Assembly (NCBI RefSeq): GCF_000585995.1
Contig: NZ_CP007410.1
Location: 5,821,001-5,885,000 of the forward strand
Direction of reading: 5' to 3'
DNA length: 64,000 nucleotides
DNA from: Pseudomonas brassicacearum
Lineage (GTDB): Bacteria; Pseudomonadota; Gammaproteobacteria; Pseudomonadales; Pseudomonadaceae
Below, piece after piece: positions 27,464 through 35,029 of the stretch. The notes beneath the pieces are model-generated. The model saw only the letters and a program-made list of their open reading frames with translations. It was not told the origin of the DNA and searched no databases. Each line of letters begins with the position of its first letter. The first letter of the stretch is position 1. The translations under genes were made by a program, and so were the position numbers.

Positions 27464-28111
27464 ATGGATTTCAACCCCCTCGACCTCATCCTGCACCTCG
27501 ATGTATACCTCGACCTGCTGGTGACCAACTACGGAACCTGGGTCTACGCCATCCTGTTCCTGGTGATCTTCTGTGAAACCGGCCTGGTGGTCATGCCGTT
27601 CCTGCCCGGCGACTCCCTGCTGTTCATCGCCGGCGCCGTCGCCGCCGGTGGCGCCATGGACCCACTACTGCTCGCCGGTCTGCTGATGCTCGCGGCGATC
27701 CTCGGCGACAGCACCAACTACCTCATCGGCCGCACCGCTGGCGAAAAACTGTTCAGCAACCCCAACTCAAAAATCTTCCGCCGCGACTACCTGCAGCAAA
27801 CCCACGACTTCTACGACAAGCACGGCGGCAAAACCGTGACCCTGGCGCGCTTCCTGCCGATCATCCGCACCTTCGCCCCCTTCGTCGCCGGCGTCGGCAA
27901 AATGAACTACCTGCGCTTCCTCGGCTTCAGCGTCCTCGGCACCGTCCTCTGGGTCGGCGGCCTGGTGACCCTCGGCTACTTCTTCGGCAACGTACCCTTC
28001 ATCAAGCAAAACCTGTCGCTGCTGGTGGTGGGCATCATCCTGCTGTCGCTGCTGCCGATGATCATCAGCCTGGTCCGCAGCAAAATGAACCAGCGTGCTT
28101 CGAAAGCCTGA
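27464..28111 (+). CDS. DedA family (VTT domain) membrane protein
   Basis: 215 residues with several membrane helices. The DedA core is clear: [39 protein letters not shown], and [20 protein letters not shown]. DedA proteins act as flippases for polyprenyl phosphate or phospholipid and support the proton-motive force. ATG at 27464 is chosen. A GTG three codons upstream (27455) is possible. TATAAT at 27356 is a likely -10 element, though no matching -35 is seen. It is followed 6 bp later by the M90 peptidase gene. Confidence 0.92.
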   Translation: MDFNPLDLILHLDVYLDLLVTNYGTWVYAILFLVIFCETGLVVMPFLPGDSLLFIAGAVAAGGAMDPLLLAGLLMLAAILGDSTNYLIGRTAGEKLFSNPNSKIFRRDYLQQTHDFYDKHGGKTVTLARFLPIIRTFAPFVAGVGKMNYLRFLGFSVLGTVLWVGGLVTLGYFFGNVPFIKQNLSLLVVGIILLSLLPMIISLVRSKMNQRASKA

Positions 28112-28117
28112 TCGCCC

Positions 28118-28930
28118 ATGTGGTCCCTGAGCAGCTGGCGCCGCCAACGCACCCTCGCCAAACACCCCGTCCCCGACGAAACCTGGCAACGCGTGCGCCA
28201 TCAACTGAGCTTCCTCGACGGCATCAGCGCCGCCGAGGACCAGTGGCTGCGGGAAGCCTGCGTGCTGTTCCTGCATGACAAACACCTCACCGCCCTGCCC
28301 GGCGTCGAACTGCACCAGGAACAACGCCTGCTCCTCGCCGCCCAGGCCCAGCTGCCACTGATGCACCTCGGCGACTTGAACTGGTACCAGGGCTTCCACG
28401 AAATCGTCCTCTACCCCGACGACTTCCTCAGCCCCCAGCGCTACCGCGACGCCAGCGGCATCGAGCACGAGTGGGACGGCGAACACAGCGGCGAAGCCTG
28501 GCCCCAAGGCCCGATCATCCTGGCCTGGGACGGCGTGATGGCCAGCGGCGGCTGGGACGGCTACAACCTGGTGATCCACGAACTGGCGCACAAACTCGAC
28601 ATGCTCAACGGCGACGCCAATGGCCTGCCACCGCTGCACCCCGGCATGCGCGTCAGCGACTGGGCCGAAGCCATGCAACAGGCCTTCGACGACCTCGACC
28701 GCCAACTGGACCAGAACCCCGACGCAGAAACCGTCATCGACCCCTACGCAGCGGAAAACCCCGCCGAGTTCTTCGCCGTCACCAGCGAATACTTCTTCAG
28801 CGCCCCGGACCTGCTGCACCAGGCCTATCCAAAGGTCTATGAACAGCTCAAGACGTTCTACCGCCAGGATCCTTTGTCCCGGCTGCGGCAACTTCAGGCC
28901 GAAGATCCGGTCTATCAGGCGTCATACTAA
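28118..28930 (+). CDS. M90 family zinc metallopeptidase (MtfA-like)
   Basis: 270 residues with the zinc motif NLVIHELAHKLDMLNGDANG (HExxH) and a downstream glutamate in AAENPAEFFAVTSEYFF, as in E. coli MtfA/YeeI. In E. coli MtfA binds and inactivates the repressor Mlc. No Mlc link is visible here, so only the peptidase activity should be assumed. There is no signal peptide, consistent with a cytoplasmic enzyme. It probably shares a transcript with dedA. Confidence 0.9.
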   Translation: MWSLSSWRRQRTLAKHPVPDETWQRVRHQLSFLDGISAAEDQWLREACVLFLHDKHLTALPGVELHQEQRLLLAAQAQLPLMHLGDLNWYQGFHEIVLYPDDFLSPQRYRDASGIEHEWDGEHSGEAWPQGPIILAWDGVMASGGWDGYNLVIHELAHKLDMLNGDANGLPPLHPGMRVSDWAEAMQQAFDDLDRQLDQNPDAETVIDPYAAENPAEFFAVTSEYFFSAPDLLHQAYPKVYEQLKTFYRQDPLSRLRQLQAEDPVYQASY

Positions 28931-28975
28931 GGTCTCTACGACCCTGGTAACGTGGCATCAGCGGCCGAATATGCC

Positions 28976-28981
28976 TATAAT
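28976..28981 (+). promoter_or_regulatory. Probable -10 element (TATAAT) of ppa
   Basis: TATAAT lies 61 bp before the ppa ATG. No good -35 hexamer is seen at the usual distance. The segment after it has the direct repeat TTTGGTCAA at about 28993 and 29015. Confidence 0.45.
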
Positions 28982-29041
28982 CGCCGCCACTTTTTGGTCA
29001 ATCCGACCAGTCATTTGGTCAACTAACGGGGGCACCGCCCA

Positions 29042-29569
29042 ATGAGCTACAGCAAGATTCCGGCTGGCAAAGACCTGCCGAACGACATCTACGTCGCGAT
29101 CGAAATCCCGGCCAACCACGCCCCGATCAAATACGAAATCGACAAAGACAGCGATTGCCTGTTCGTTGACCGTTTCATGGCCACCCCCATGTTCTACCCG
29201 GCCAACTACGGTTACATCCCCAACACCCTGGCCGACGACGGCGACCCCCTCGACGTGCTGGTCGTGACCCCATACCCAGTCGCCCCAGGCTCGGTCATCC
29301 GCGCCCGTCCAGTCGGCATCCTGAACATGACCGACGACGGCGGCGGCGATGCCAAAGTCATCGCAGTGCCACACGACAAACTGTCGCAACTGTACGTCGA
29401 CGTGAAGGAATACACCGACCTGCCACCGCTGCTGATCCAGCAGATCGAGCACTTCTTCGCGAACTACAAAGACCTCGAAAAAGGCAAGTGGGTCAAGATC
29501 GAAGGCTGGGCCGGCGCAGACGCCGCCCGCGAAGCGATCCTCAAATCGGCCGCCGCCTACAAAGGCTGA
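29042..29569 (+). CDS. ppa: Inorganic pyrophosphatase (soluble, family I)
   Basis: Hydrolyses pyrophosphate released by biosynthetic reactions. The 175-residue length is standard. Family motifs include [20 protein letters not shown], the active-site [10 protein letters not shown] with three metal-binding aspartates, and [17 protein letters not shown]. The C-terminal [19 protein letters not shown] is intact. It is a single gene with its own promoter and a strong terminator 18 bp after the stop. Confidence 0.97.
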   Translation: MSYSKIPAGKDLPNDIYVAIEIPANHAPIKYEIDKDSDCLFVDRFMATPMFYPANYGYIPNTLADDGDPLDVLVVTPYPVAPGSVIRARPVGILNMTDDGGGDAKVIAVPHDKLSQLYVDVKEYTDLPPLLIQQIEHFFANYKDLEKGKWVKIEGWAGADAAREAILKSAAAYKG

Positions 29570-29586
29570 GACCGAATTTGAAGAAG

Positions 29587-29613
29587 AACCCCGGTTTGCA
29601 CCGGGGTTTTTTT
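29587..29613 (+). terminator. Rho-independent terminator of ppa
   Basis: AACCCCGG and CCGGGGTT form an 8-bp GC-rich stem around a TTTGCA loop, followed by a run of T residues to 29613. Confidence 0.92.
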
Positions 29614-29689
29614 ATGCCTTAATAGAGCTTAATACATCACCGTATTAATAGTGTTTAGCAACGTTTAGCCCGCGCCTTTCAAATCCTGC

Positions 29690-29765
29690 AAACGGAAAGA
29701 TCGTCTTATATATTTGAACGACATGTTTATTGCCGAAAACAGCGTCGTCTCTAAACTTTCCGTTT
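29690..29765. promoter_or_regulatory. Inverted repeat AAACGGAAAG / CTTTCCGTTT before the CI-like repressor
   Basis: AAACGGAAAG at 29690-29699 is exactly reversed as CTTTCCGTTT at 29756-29765, the second copy touching the repressor ATG. The 56 bp between are AT-rich. The placement suits an autoregulatory operator pair or a looped leader. No experimental match is known to me. Confidence 0.45.
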
Positions 29766-30497
29766 ATGAAAATACTTTCCAGTGGCGACCGCTTCCGAGC
29801 CCTTCTAAAAGAAGCGAACATCCGATCCGCCGACTTCGCGAAGTTATACGGCGTGAAATCCCAGCACGTGAACAACTGGTTCAACCGTGGCATCCCAGCG
29901 AGCCGCATCTACTCCATCGCCAGCCTGCTGACCGTCAGCCCGGAGTGGCTCGCCCATGGCGAAGGCCCGCAAACCCCATTGGGCCTCGGCCCCGGCACCA
30001 CCTATGAGGCGGCCGAAAACGATGGCGTCTACAGCGTGCTGGAACCCACGGACATCGAACTGCCCTTCTACAAGGAAGTCCCCATCGCCCCAGGCGAAAG
30101 CCAAACCCACATCATCGAAATACCCGACCAAACCATCCGCCTGCCCCGCAGCCACCTCGAATCCCTCGAAATCAACCCCAACGACGCCATCTGCACCACC
30201 ATGGTCGGCGACAGCATGGCCGAACGCATCGAAGACGGCTCCACCCTCGCCATCGACCGCGGCCTGACCCAAATCGTCGACGGCCAAATCTACGCCGTCG
30301 AACACGACGGCATGCTTCGCATCAAATACCTGCACCGCGTGCCTGGTAATCGGCTGCGGCTGCGCAGCCACAACAGCACCGCCTACCCCGACGAAGTCTT
30401 CACCCTGGAACAGATCGAAGCGCAGAACATCAAGGTGTTGGGCTGGGTGTTCTGGTGGTCCACCCTCAACAAACAACGACCACCGGTCTGCGAATGA
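29766..30497 (+). CDS. XRE-type repressor with S24 (LexA/CI-like) peptidase domain
   Basis: A phage-repressor-like regulator. Residues about 8-65 form a helix-turn-helix (FAKLYGVKSQHVNNWFNRGI and SIASLLTVSPEWLAHGEGP). The C-terminal half is an S24 domain with the catalytic serine in TTMVGDSMAERIEDG and the lysine in EHDGMLRIKYLHR. Such proteins self-cleave when RecA is activated. A cleavage site is not obvious here. ATG at 29766 (MKILSSGDRFRALL) starts directly at the HTH domain. An ATG at 29730 would add 12 residues and run through the inverted repeat. No phage genes follow, so its targets are unknown. It borders the defence island. Confidence 0.85.
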   Translation: MKILSSGDRFRALLKEANIRSADFAKLYGVKSQHVNNWFNRGIPASRIYSIASLLTVSPEWLAHGEGPQTPLGLGPGTTYEAAENDGVYSVLEPTDIELPFYKEVPIAPGESQTHIIEIPDQTIRLPRSHLESLEINPNDAICTTMVGDSMAERIEDGSTLAIDRGLTQIVDGQIYAVEHDGMLRIKYLHRVPGNRLRLRSHNSTAYPDEVFTLEQIEAQNIKVLGWVFWWSTLNKQRPPVCE

Positions 30498-30521
30498 TTC
30501 ACTTGCATCACCACTCCCCCC

Positions 30522-30562
30522 GTGGCGAGGGAGCTTGCTCCCGCTGGGCTGCGAAGCAGCCC
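30522..30562. repeat. Half REP of the GTGGCGAGGGAGCTTGC subtype
   Basis: GTGGCGAGGGAGCTTGCTCC followed by CGCTGGGCTGCGAAGCAGCC is the left half of a long-arm unit. The right half is missing. Confidence 0.75.
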
Positions 30563-30785
30563 CCGCTTTTTCCCCGAACCACCGATAACCCAATGATTCC
30601 ACACCATTTACCACTGGGATTCTGCCAAAAACCCGCGTATCCTCCGCCCCACATTTGCGAGCCCACGCCTCGCACCGACAAGGCAGATCACTTTCTGACC
30701 AAGTCCCACAGCCGGCCGCAAGAGCCGGATGTACGTTTTGAAGGCTGGTGAGGTTTGTCAAAAACGAACTGAGTTAGTCAACGAG
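30563..30785. other. Gene-free segment with a hairpin and a candidate attachment-like repeat
   Basis: No convincing gene is seen. CCGGCCGCAAGAGCCGG near 30712 can form a small hairpin, and a terminator follows at 30786, so a small RNA is possible. CCTCGCACCGAC at 30668-30679 recurs at 42058-42069, on the other side of the defence genes. Confidence 0.35.
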
Positions 30786-30809
30786 AAGCCGGCCATAAGC
30801 CGGCTTTTT
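30786..30809 (+). terminator. Rho-independent terminator at the left edge of the defence island
   Basis: AAGCCGGC and GCCGGCTT form an 8-bp stem with loop CATAA, followed by TTT. It could end the repressor transcript or a small RNA from the segment before it. On the reverse strand it lies 104 bp past the hsdM stop and may also serve that operon. Confidence 0.75.
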
Positions 30810-30912
30810 AATGTTCTATTGAAAAATATTCTCATCCTCTAGAAGCTCTGGAGCCTTACTAGATCAATGGGTGAAACTATTTTCCTCCCCAACCGTTGAG
30901 CCACCTTGCGGT

Positions 30913-32535
30913 TCACACTAAAGGCGGCAGCCCGAGCTCTTTGAGGAACGTATTGTGTTTGTCCCGTGCCTTCTGAATGGTTTCTTCCAGCGCGACCAGC
31001 TCGTCATTGACAGCCTTTAAGTCAACCTCTGCCTCTGCGCTTGCCGTGCTGATGTAGCGAGAAATATTCAGGTTGTAGCCGTTCCTTTCAATCTCCCCCA
31101 TATCCACCCGACGAGCATAGCGGGACTCTTCTTTGCGGAATTGGTAGGTTTCGATGATCTTGGCGATGTTCTCATCGGTCAGTTGGTTCTGGCGCTTACC
31201 TTTGATGAAGTGTTCAGTCGCGTTAATAAACAACACGTCGTCCGGTTGCTTGCACTTCTTGAGCACGAGAATGCACACCGGGATTCCCGTGGAATAAAAC
31301 AGGTTGGATGGCAAGCCGATCACGGTGTCGATGTGGCCGTCTTTTAGCAGCTTGGTACGGATGCGCTCCTCGGCACCGCCACGGAACAGCACCCCATGGG
31401 GCAAGATTATAGCCATCACGCCCTCTTCTTTCAGAAAGTGAAAGCCGTGCAGCAGAAAGGCAAAGTCAGCAGCCGATTTCGGGGCCAGACCGTGGTTTTT
31501 GAAGCGCACGTCGTCGGCCATGGCTTCGGTTGGATCCCAGCGGTAGCTGAAAGGTGGATTGGCGACAATGGCATCGAAAGCGGGTTTTTTTGCGGGGTTT
31601 AGCTCACGTAGAATGTCCCAGTCATTGCTCAGGGTGTCGCCGTGGTAAATCTCAAACTCGGTGTCCTTCACCCCGTGCAGTAACATGTTCATACGTGCCA
31701 AGTTGTAGGTGGTGATATTCTTTTCCTGGCCATAAATCTTGCCAATACCATGCGGTCCCATGCGCTTGCGCACGTTAAGCAGCAGCGAGCCAGAACCACA
31801 GGCGAAATCCAGCACGCTTTCCAGGCGCTTTTTTGGACCGGTTTTTGGGTCTTGGCTGTCAAGGGTGACAATGGCGGAAAGGATGTCGGAAATCTGTTGC
31901 GGAGTGTAGAACTCGCCCGCCTTCTTGCCTGAGCCCGCGGCAAACTGGCCAATCAGGTATTCATAGGCGTCGCCCAACGCATCAATATCTGTGGAGAAGT
32001 CTGCTAGGCCCTCTGCGATCTTTTGGATGATGGTGCAGAGCTTAGCGTTGCGGTCGACATAGGTTCTGCCCAGTTTGTCGGAACCGAGATTGATCTCTGA
32101 GAAGAGCCCCTGAAAGGTGCTCTCAAACGATTCGGTTTCGATGTATTTAAAGCCTGCCTGCAATGTGCTGAGCAGTTCACCGTTCTGGGTGCGGGCCATG
32201 TTGGCGATGCTGTTCCAGAGGTGTGCGGGTTCAATGACGTAATGTACCTTACGGCGCATTTGCTTTTCGAAAGCGGGGATATCCGCTTTGTTCTCCTCAT
32301 ACCAGACTTGTAGAGAAGTCGATACCCCCGTCCTTAGCAAAACGTCAGTGGGTAACTCTGGATAATCTTTTCCAAGTTCCTTCTTGGCTGCTATTTCATA
32401 GTTATCTGACAGATACCGCAGGAAGAGAAAGGACAGCATGTAGTCGCGAAAGTCGTCCGCATTCATGGCTCCGCGAAGTTGATCGGCGATGGCCCAAAGG
32501 GTTTGGCCAAGTTGCTTTCTATTGATATCGTTCAT
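30913..32535 (-). CDS. hsdM: Type I restriction-modification DNA methyltransferase subunit HsdM
   Basis: A 540-residue N6-adenine methyltransferase that forms the M2S1 core with HsdS. The N-terminal helical domain (LGQTLWAIADQLRGAMNADD) precedes the catalytic domain with SAM motif VLDFACGSGSLLLNVRKRMG, catalytic motif FDAIVANPPFSYRW and LPHGVLFRGGAEERIR. The C-terminal coiled region (VDLKAVNDELVALEETIQKA) contacts HsdS. It is the last gene of the operon and overlaps the PrrC-like gene by four bases. Codon use and GC are visibly lower than in the flanking core genes, which suggests transfer. Confidence 0.95.
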   Translation of the reverse strand: MNDINRKQLGQTLWAIADQLRGAMNADDFRDYMLSFLFLRYLSDNYEIAAKKELGKDYPELPTDVLLRTGVSTSLQVWYEENKADIPAFEKQMRRKVHYVIEPAHLWNSIANMARTQNGELLSTLQAGFKYIETESFESTFQGLFSEINLGSDKLGRTYVDRNAKLCTIIQKIAEGLADFSTDIDALGDAYEYLIGQFAAGSGKKAGEFYTPQQISDILSAIVTLDSQDPKTGPKKRLESVLDFACGSGSLLLNVRKRMGPHGIGKIYGQEKNITTYNLARMNMLLHGVKDTEFEIYHGDTLSNDWDILRELNPAKKPAFDAIVANPPFSYRWDPTEAMADDVRFKNHGLAPKSAADFAFLLHGFHFLKEEGVMAIILPHGVLFRGGAEERIRTKLLKDGHIDTVIGLPSNLFYSTGIPVCILVLKKCKQPDDVLFINATEHFIKGKRQNQLTDENIAKIIETYQFRKEESRYARRVDMGEIERNGYNLNISRYISTASAEAEVDLKAVNDELVALEETIQKARDKHNTFLKELGLPPLV

Positions 32536-33731
32536 GTGATGGCTTCGGTTGTGGGCGCTAGGATCGGTGCGGTAACGGCTGCGGCTGATGTCGTGCCCGA
32601 TTGGTCAGGCAGGGCGAATTTGAATGTGCTGATGAAGTCTTTGAGAATGCGGCGGAACAGATCCTTGTTGTCCTCGCCCATTACAGTTGGTTCATTGATG
32701 GCATATTTTCCGTGGCTCAGAAGGTTAAGTGCACGGTTGTAGAGCGCTGTGTCTTCCTCATTCGCGAGAGCTTTAAGACAGAAGGAAATGTCTGCGTGGC
32801 CAAAGAACGAGGCCGTTTTTTCCATGATGCTGCGCAACGCATTGAAGTGGAATGTGTAGAGCTTGCCTGAGTCGGGGTCGGCAGCCGCCTGTAGCTCGGC
32901 GAGTGTCGCGACGTGATGAAAAAACGGCGTGTCCTCGGTGGCCCTGAGGGAAAAGACACCTTCACCATTCGGACGGTGCAGGAAGTAGCGCTTGTGAGAT
33001 ACCTTCGGCTCCCCTTCCTTCGCCCTACCGATCTCATTGCACATGACGTTGAAAAAGAGGGCGTGGTGGGAGGAGAAAACCACCTTGATAGGATCGGGAC
33101 CACCATTCGGGCCCGTCCGGCTTGCGGCACGGCGCAGGAGTTTGGCGAGATCGCAGGCAACAGCAATGGCGTTGTTGTCATCGAGCGAGGAGATAGGATC
33201 GTCGATGTAGAGGTATTTTTTCGACTGATAGGAGATGTGTCCATCGAGCATGCGCTCGCAGATGGCCATGAATAGGCACCAAATGAAGATGTTCTGCTCG
33301 CCTCGGGAAATCTTGATGTTCTCCGCCTCGCCTTTGCGGAAAGTTACAGTCCATATCCCGTAATCAATGTCGAAGTCAAAATCGGCATAACGGCTGAGGT
33401 AGCCCGCTATGGTTTCGTCGAGCGCAAGGTCTTTCAGGCCGTTGAAGAAAGCGGAGCCAGAATTAAGCTGCAGGTGGCGAGCTGTATCACCGGCGAGGTC
33501 ATTCTCCCAAGTGAACAGGTCTTCCGTGTAGGCATTGAAGTAGAGGGTGTCAGCAATGCCGTTGTTCCTGCGCTTGCCCGCATCCTTGAACTCCATGGAG
33601 AGCCGCGTTTTGCCCGTGCGGTTATAGGCGTAAAGAAGGACAAGCGCTGTGGGCTTCGTCGGGTTATTTAAGTCGTCGCGCAGCCGTGTCACCAGCGTAC
33701 GTAAACTTTGGTAAGTGCGAATACCGCTCAT
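32532..33731 (-). CDS. PrrC-like ABC-ATPase embedded in the hsd operon (putative anticodon nuclease)
   Basis: A 399-residue protein coupled to hsdS and hsdM by ATGA overlaps at both ends. It has a compact ABC-type ATPase: a variant Walker A AYNRTGKTRLS (A for the first G), signature-like KISRGEQNIFIW, Walker B YLYIDDPISSLDDNNA and H-loop VFSSHHALFF. The C-terminal 120 residues contain NALRSIMEKTASFFGH (an R-x3-E pair) and NRALNLLSHGKY (R-x6-H). This resembles the Arg-Glu-His arrangement reported for PrrC and the HEPN RNase pattern. PrrC (about 396 residues) also lies inside type I loci and cuts tRNA-Lys when the restriction enzyme is blocked. Nuclease function is inferred. An AAA family regulator without nuclease activity is the alternative. 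Confidence 0.6.
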   Translation of the reverse strand: MSGIRTYQSLRTLVTRLRDDLNNPTKPTALVLLYAYNRTGKTRLSMEFKDAGKRRNNGIADTLYFNAYTEDLFTWENDLAGDTARHLQLNSGSAFFNGLKDLALDETIAGYLSRYADFDFDIDYGIWTVTFRKGEAENIKISRGEQNIFIWCLFMAICERMLDGHISYQSKKYLYIDDPISSLDDNNAIAVACDLAKLLRRAASRTGPNGGPDPIKVVFSSHHALFFNVMCNEIGRAKEGEPKVSHKRYFLHRPNGEGVFSLRATEDTPFFHHVATLAELQAAADPDSGKLYTFHFNALRSIMEKTASFFGHADISFCLKALANEEDTALYNRALNLLSHGKYAINEPTVMGEDNKDLFRRILKDFISTFKFALPDQSGTTSAAAVTAPILAPTTEAIT

Positions 33732-35029
33732 GCCACCACCTCAACTGGGGCTGGGAAAAGCTGCTGCATTAACCCTTTCTTGTGGTTCTTGAGGGCTTCG
33801 AGTTTTTGAGTTTGCGCGGTGATGAGGTCATCAAGAGCAGTGAGGCAGTCGGCGATACGTTGTTGCTCGGGGAGCAACGGGAGGCGGAAAAGCAGATCTA
33901 TAAAAAATTGGAGTCCGATAGTTTTTATTGTGCTTCCCGTGGCTGCCCTTTCGAAGATGGGTTTGGAGTTTTGTAAAAAGTGATACAAAAACCAATTTGA
34001 AAGCAGACTAGATTTGCACGTCCATGCGATGAAATGCTGGCTCACCGCCATTGGGATACCCATGACCGCGCTCTTTCCGACTCCTGCATCACGGCTGATC
34101 AGAACCGTGCCCTCTGGATGAAGAACAGCAGAAGAGTTCTGTATGCCTTTCTCGGATATTTCTATCGCGGTGTTTGAGATTAACCCACAATCCAAACGCT
34201 TCGAATCGGCCAGTGATACCCACTTAATGCCACCGTTGTAATACTCGGGATAGCTTTTGCTTGGGGTATGGCCGGAACCTCTCTTGGCAAGGTCTTCCAG
34301 TCTCTTCTCCACCCATTCCCCTACGTTTTGGAATTCGGGGAAGCGGAGGCGAGGTTGGGTTTCGCCTTCGCGAGGGAAAAGCTGCTGCATCAGCCCTTTT
34401 TTATGGGTTTTGAGTGCGCTCACTTTGCGCCCTTGAGCTGCTATCAATTCGTCCAGTGAATTTAGGCAATCAGCAATTTTTTGTTGTTCATCTGGTGATG
34501 ACGTAGGCAAAGGCATCGCCATAAAGTCTTCGCTTGATATGGCCATCCTATCGTGGCGTGCACCAGTGCTAGATGCCTGCCGCATGTAGGTATGCCAGCC
34601 GGCAGTTTTGAAAAAATGTTCGTAAAAATCGTTCCTATCGTCTTTGAATTTAAAAACCGTATACAGTGGCGACATTACTCCTGTGCCAATTTTATTCTTT
34701 GATATGGGACCTACGGGCGCTGTTGACGAAATGCGTGGATTGTAGACGTAGCTGCCCAGCGCAACAACAAGGTAACCCTCAAGCTTTCCTTGCGTAGCGA
34801 TGTCCTTATCAAAAAAATCTCGCTGATCTACTACACCAAACTCAGCAGAGTTGGTCAGCACACGAACAATTTTTTCGTCTCGATTTTTCTGTTTAGCACG
34901 AAACGCCAAACGATTTAGAGGGATAGACTTCCACCTCCCCGCCTCCCGAAACTCTGGAAAGCGCAGTTTCGGCACCAGGTCGGATTCTCCGTCTTCCTTC
35001 GCGCCGGTTGTTTTTGTCTTACTGCTCAT
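33728..35029 (-). CDS. hsdS: Type I restriction-modification specificity subunit HsdS
   Basis: A 433-residue subunit with two target-recognition domains (about residues 20-180 and 240-390). Each is followed by a conserved helix: DEQQKIADCLNSLDELIAAQ, then EQQRIADCLTALDDLITAQ. Both helices end in the same HKKGLMQQLFP. The internal duplication sets the spacing of the bipartite DNA target, which cannot be read from sequence. The start overlaps hsdR by 11 bp and the stop overlaps the PrrC-like start. It looks intact. Confidence 0.94.
   Translation of the reverse strand: MSSKTKTTGAKEDGESDLVPKLRFPEFREAGRWKSIPLNRLAFRAKQKNRDEKIVRVLTNSAEFGVVDQRDFFDKDIATQGKLEGYLVVALGSYVYNPRISSTAPVGPISKNKIGTGVMSPLYTVFKFKDDRNDFYEHFFKTAGWHTYMRQASSTGARHDRMAISSEDFMAMPLPTSSPDEQQKIADCLNSLDELIAAQGRKVSALKTHKKGLMQQLFPREGETQPRLRFPEFQNVGEWVEKRLEDLAKRGSGHTPSKSYPEYYNGGIKWVSLADSKRLDCGLISNTAIEISEKGIQNSSAVLHPEGTVLISRDAGVGKSAVMGIPMAVSQHFIAWTCKSSLLSNWFLYHFLQNSKPIFERAATGSTIKTIGLQFFIDLLFRLPLLPEQQRIADCLTALDDLITAQTQKLEALKNHKKGLMQQLFPAPVEVVA

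Noticed and set aside
29645..29908. Reverse-strand 87-codon frame overlapping the repressor start
   Set aside because: It overlaps the coding HTH and the inverted repeat and shows no family resemblance.
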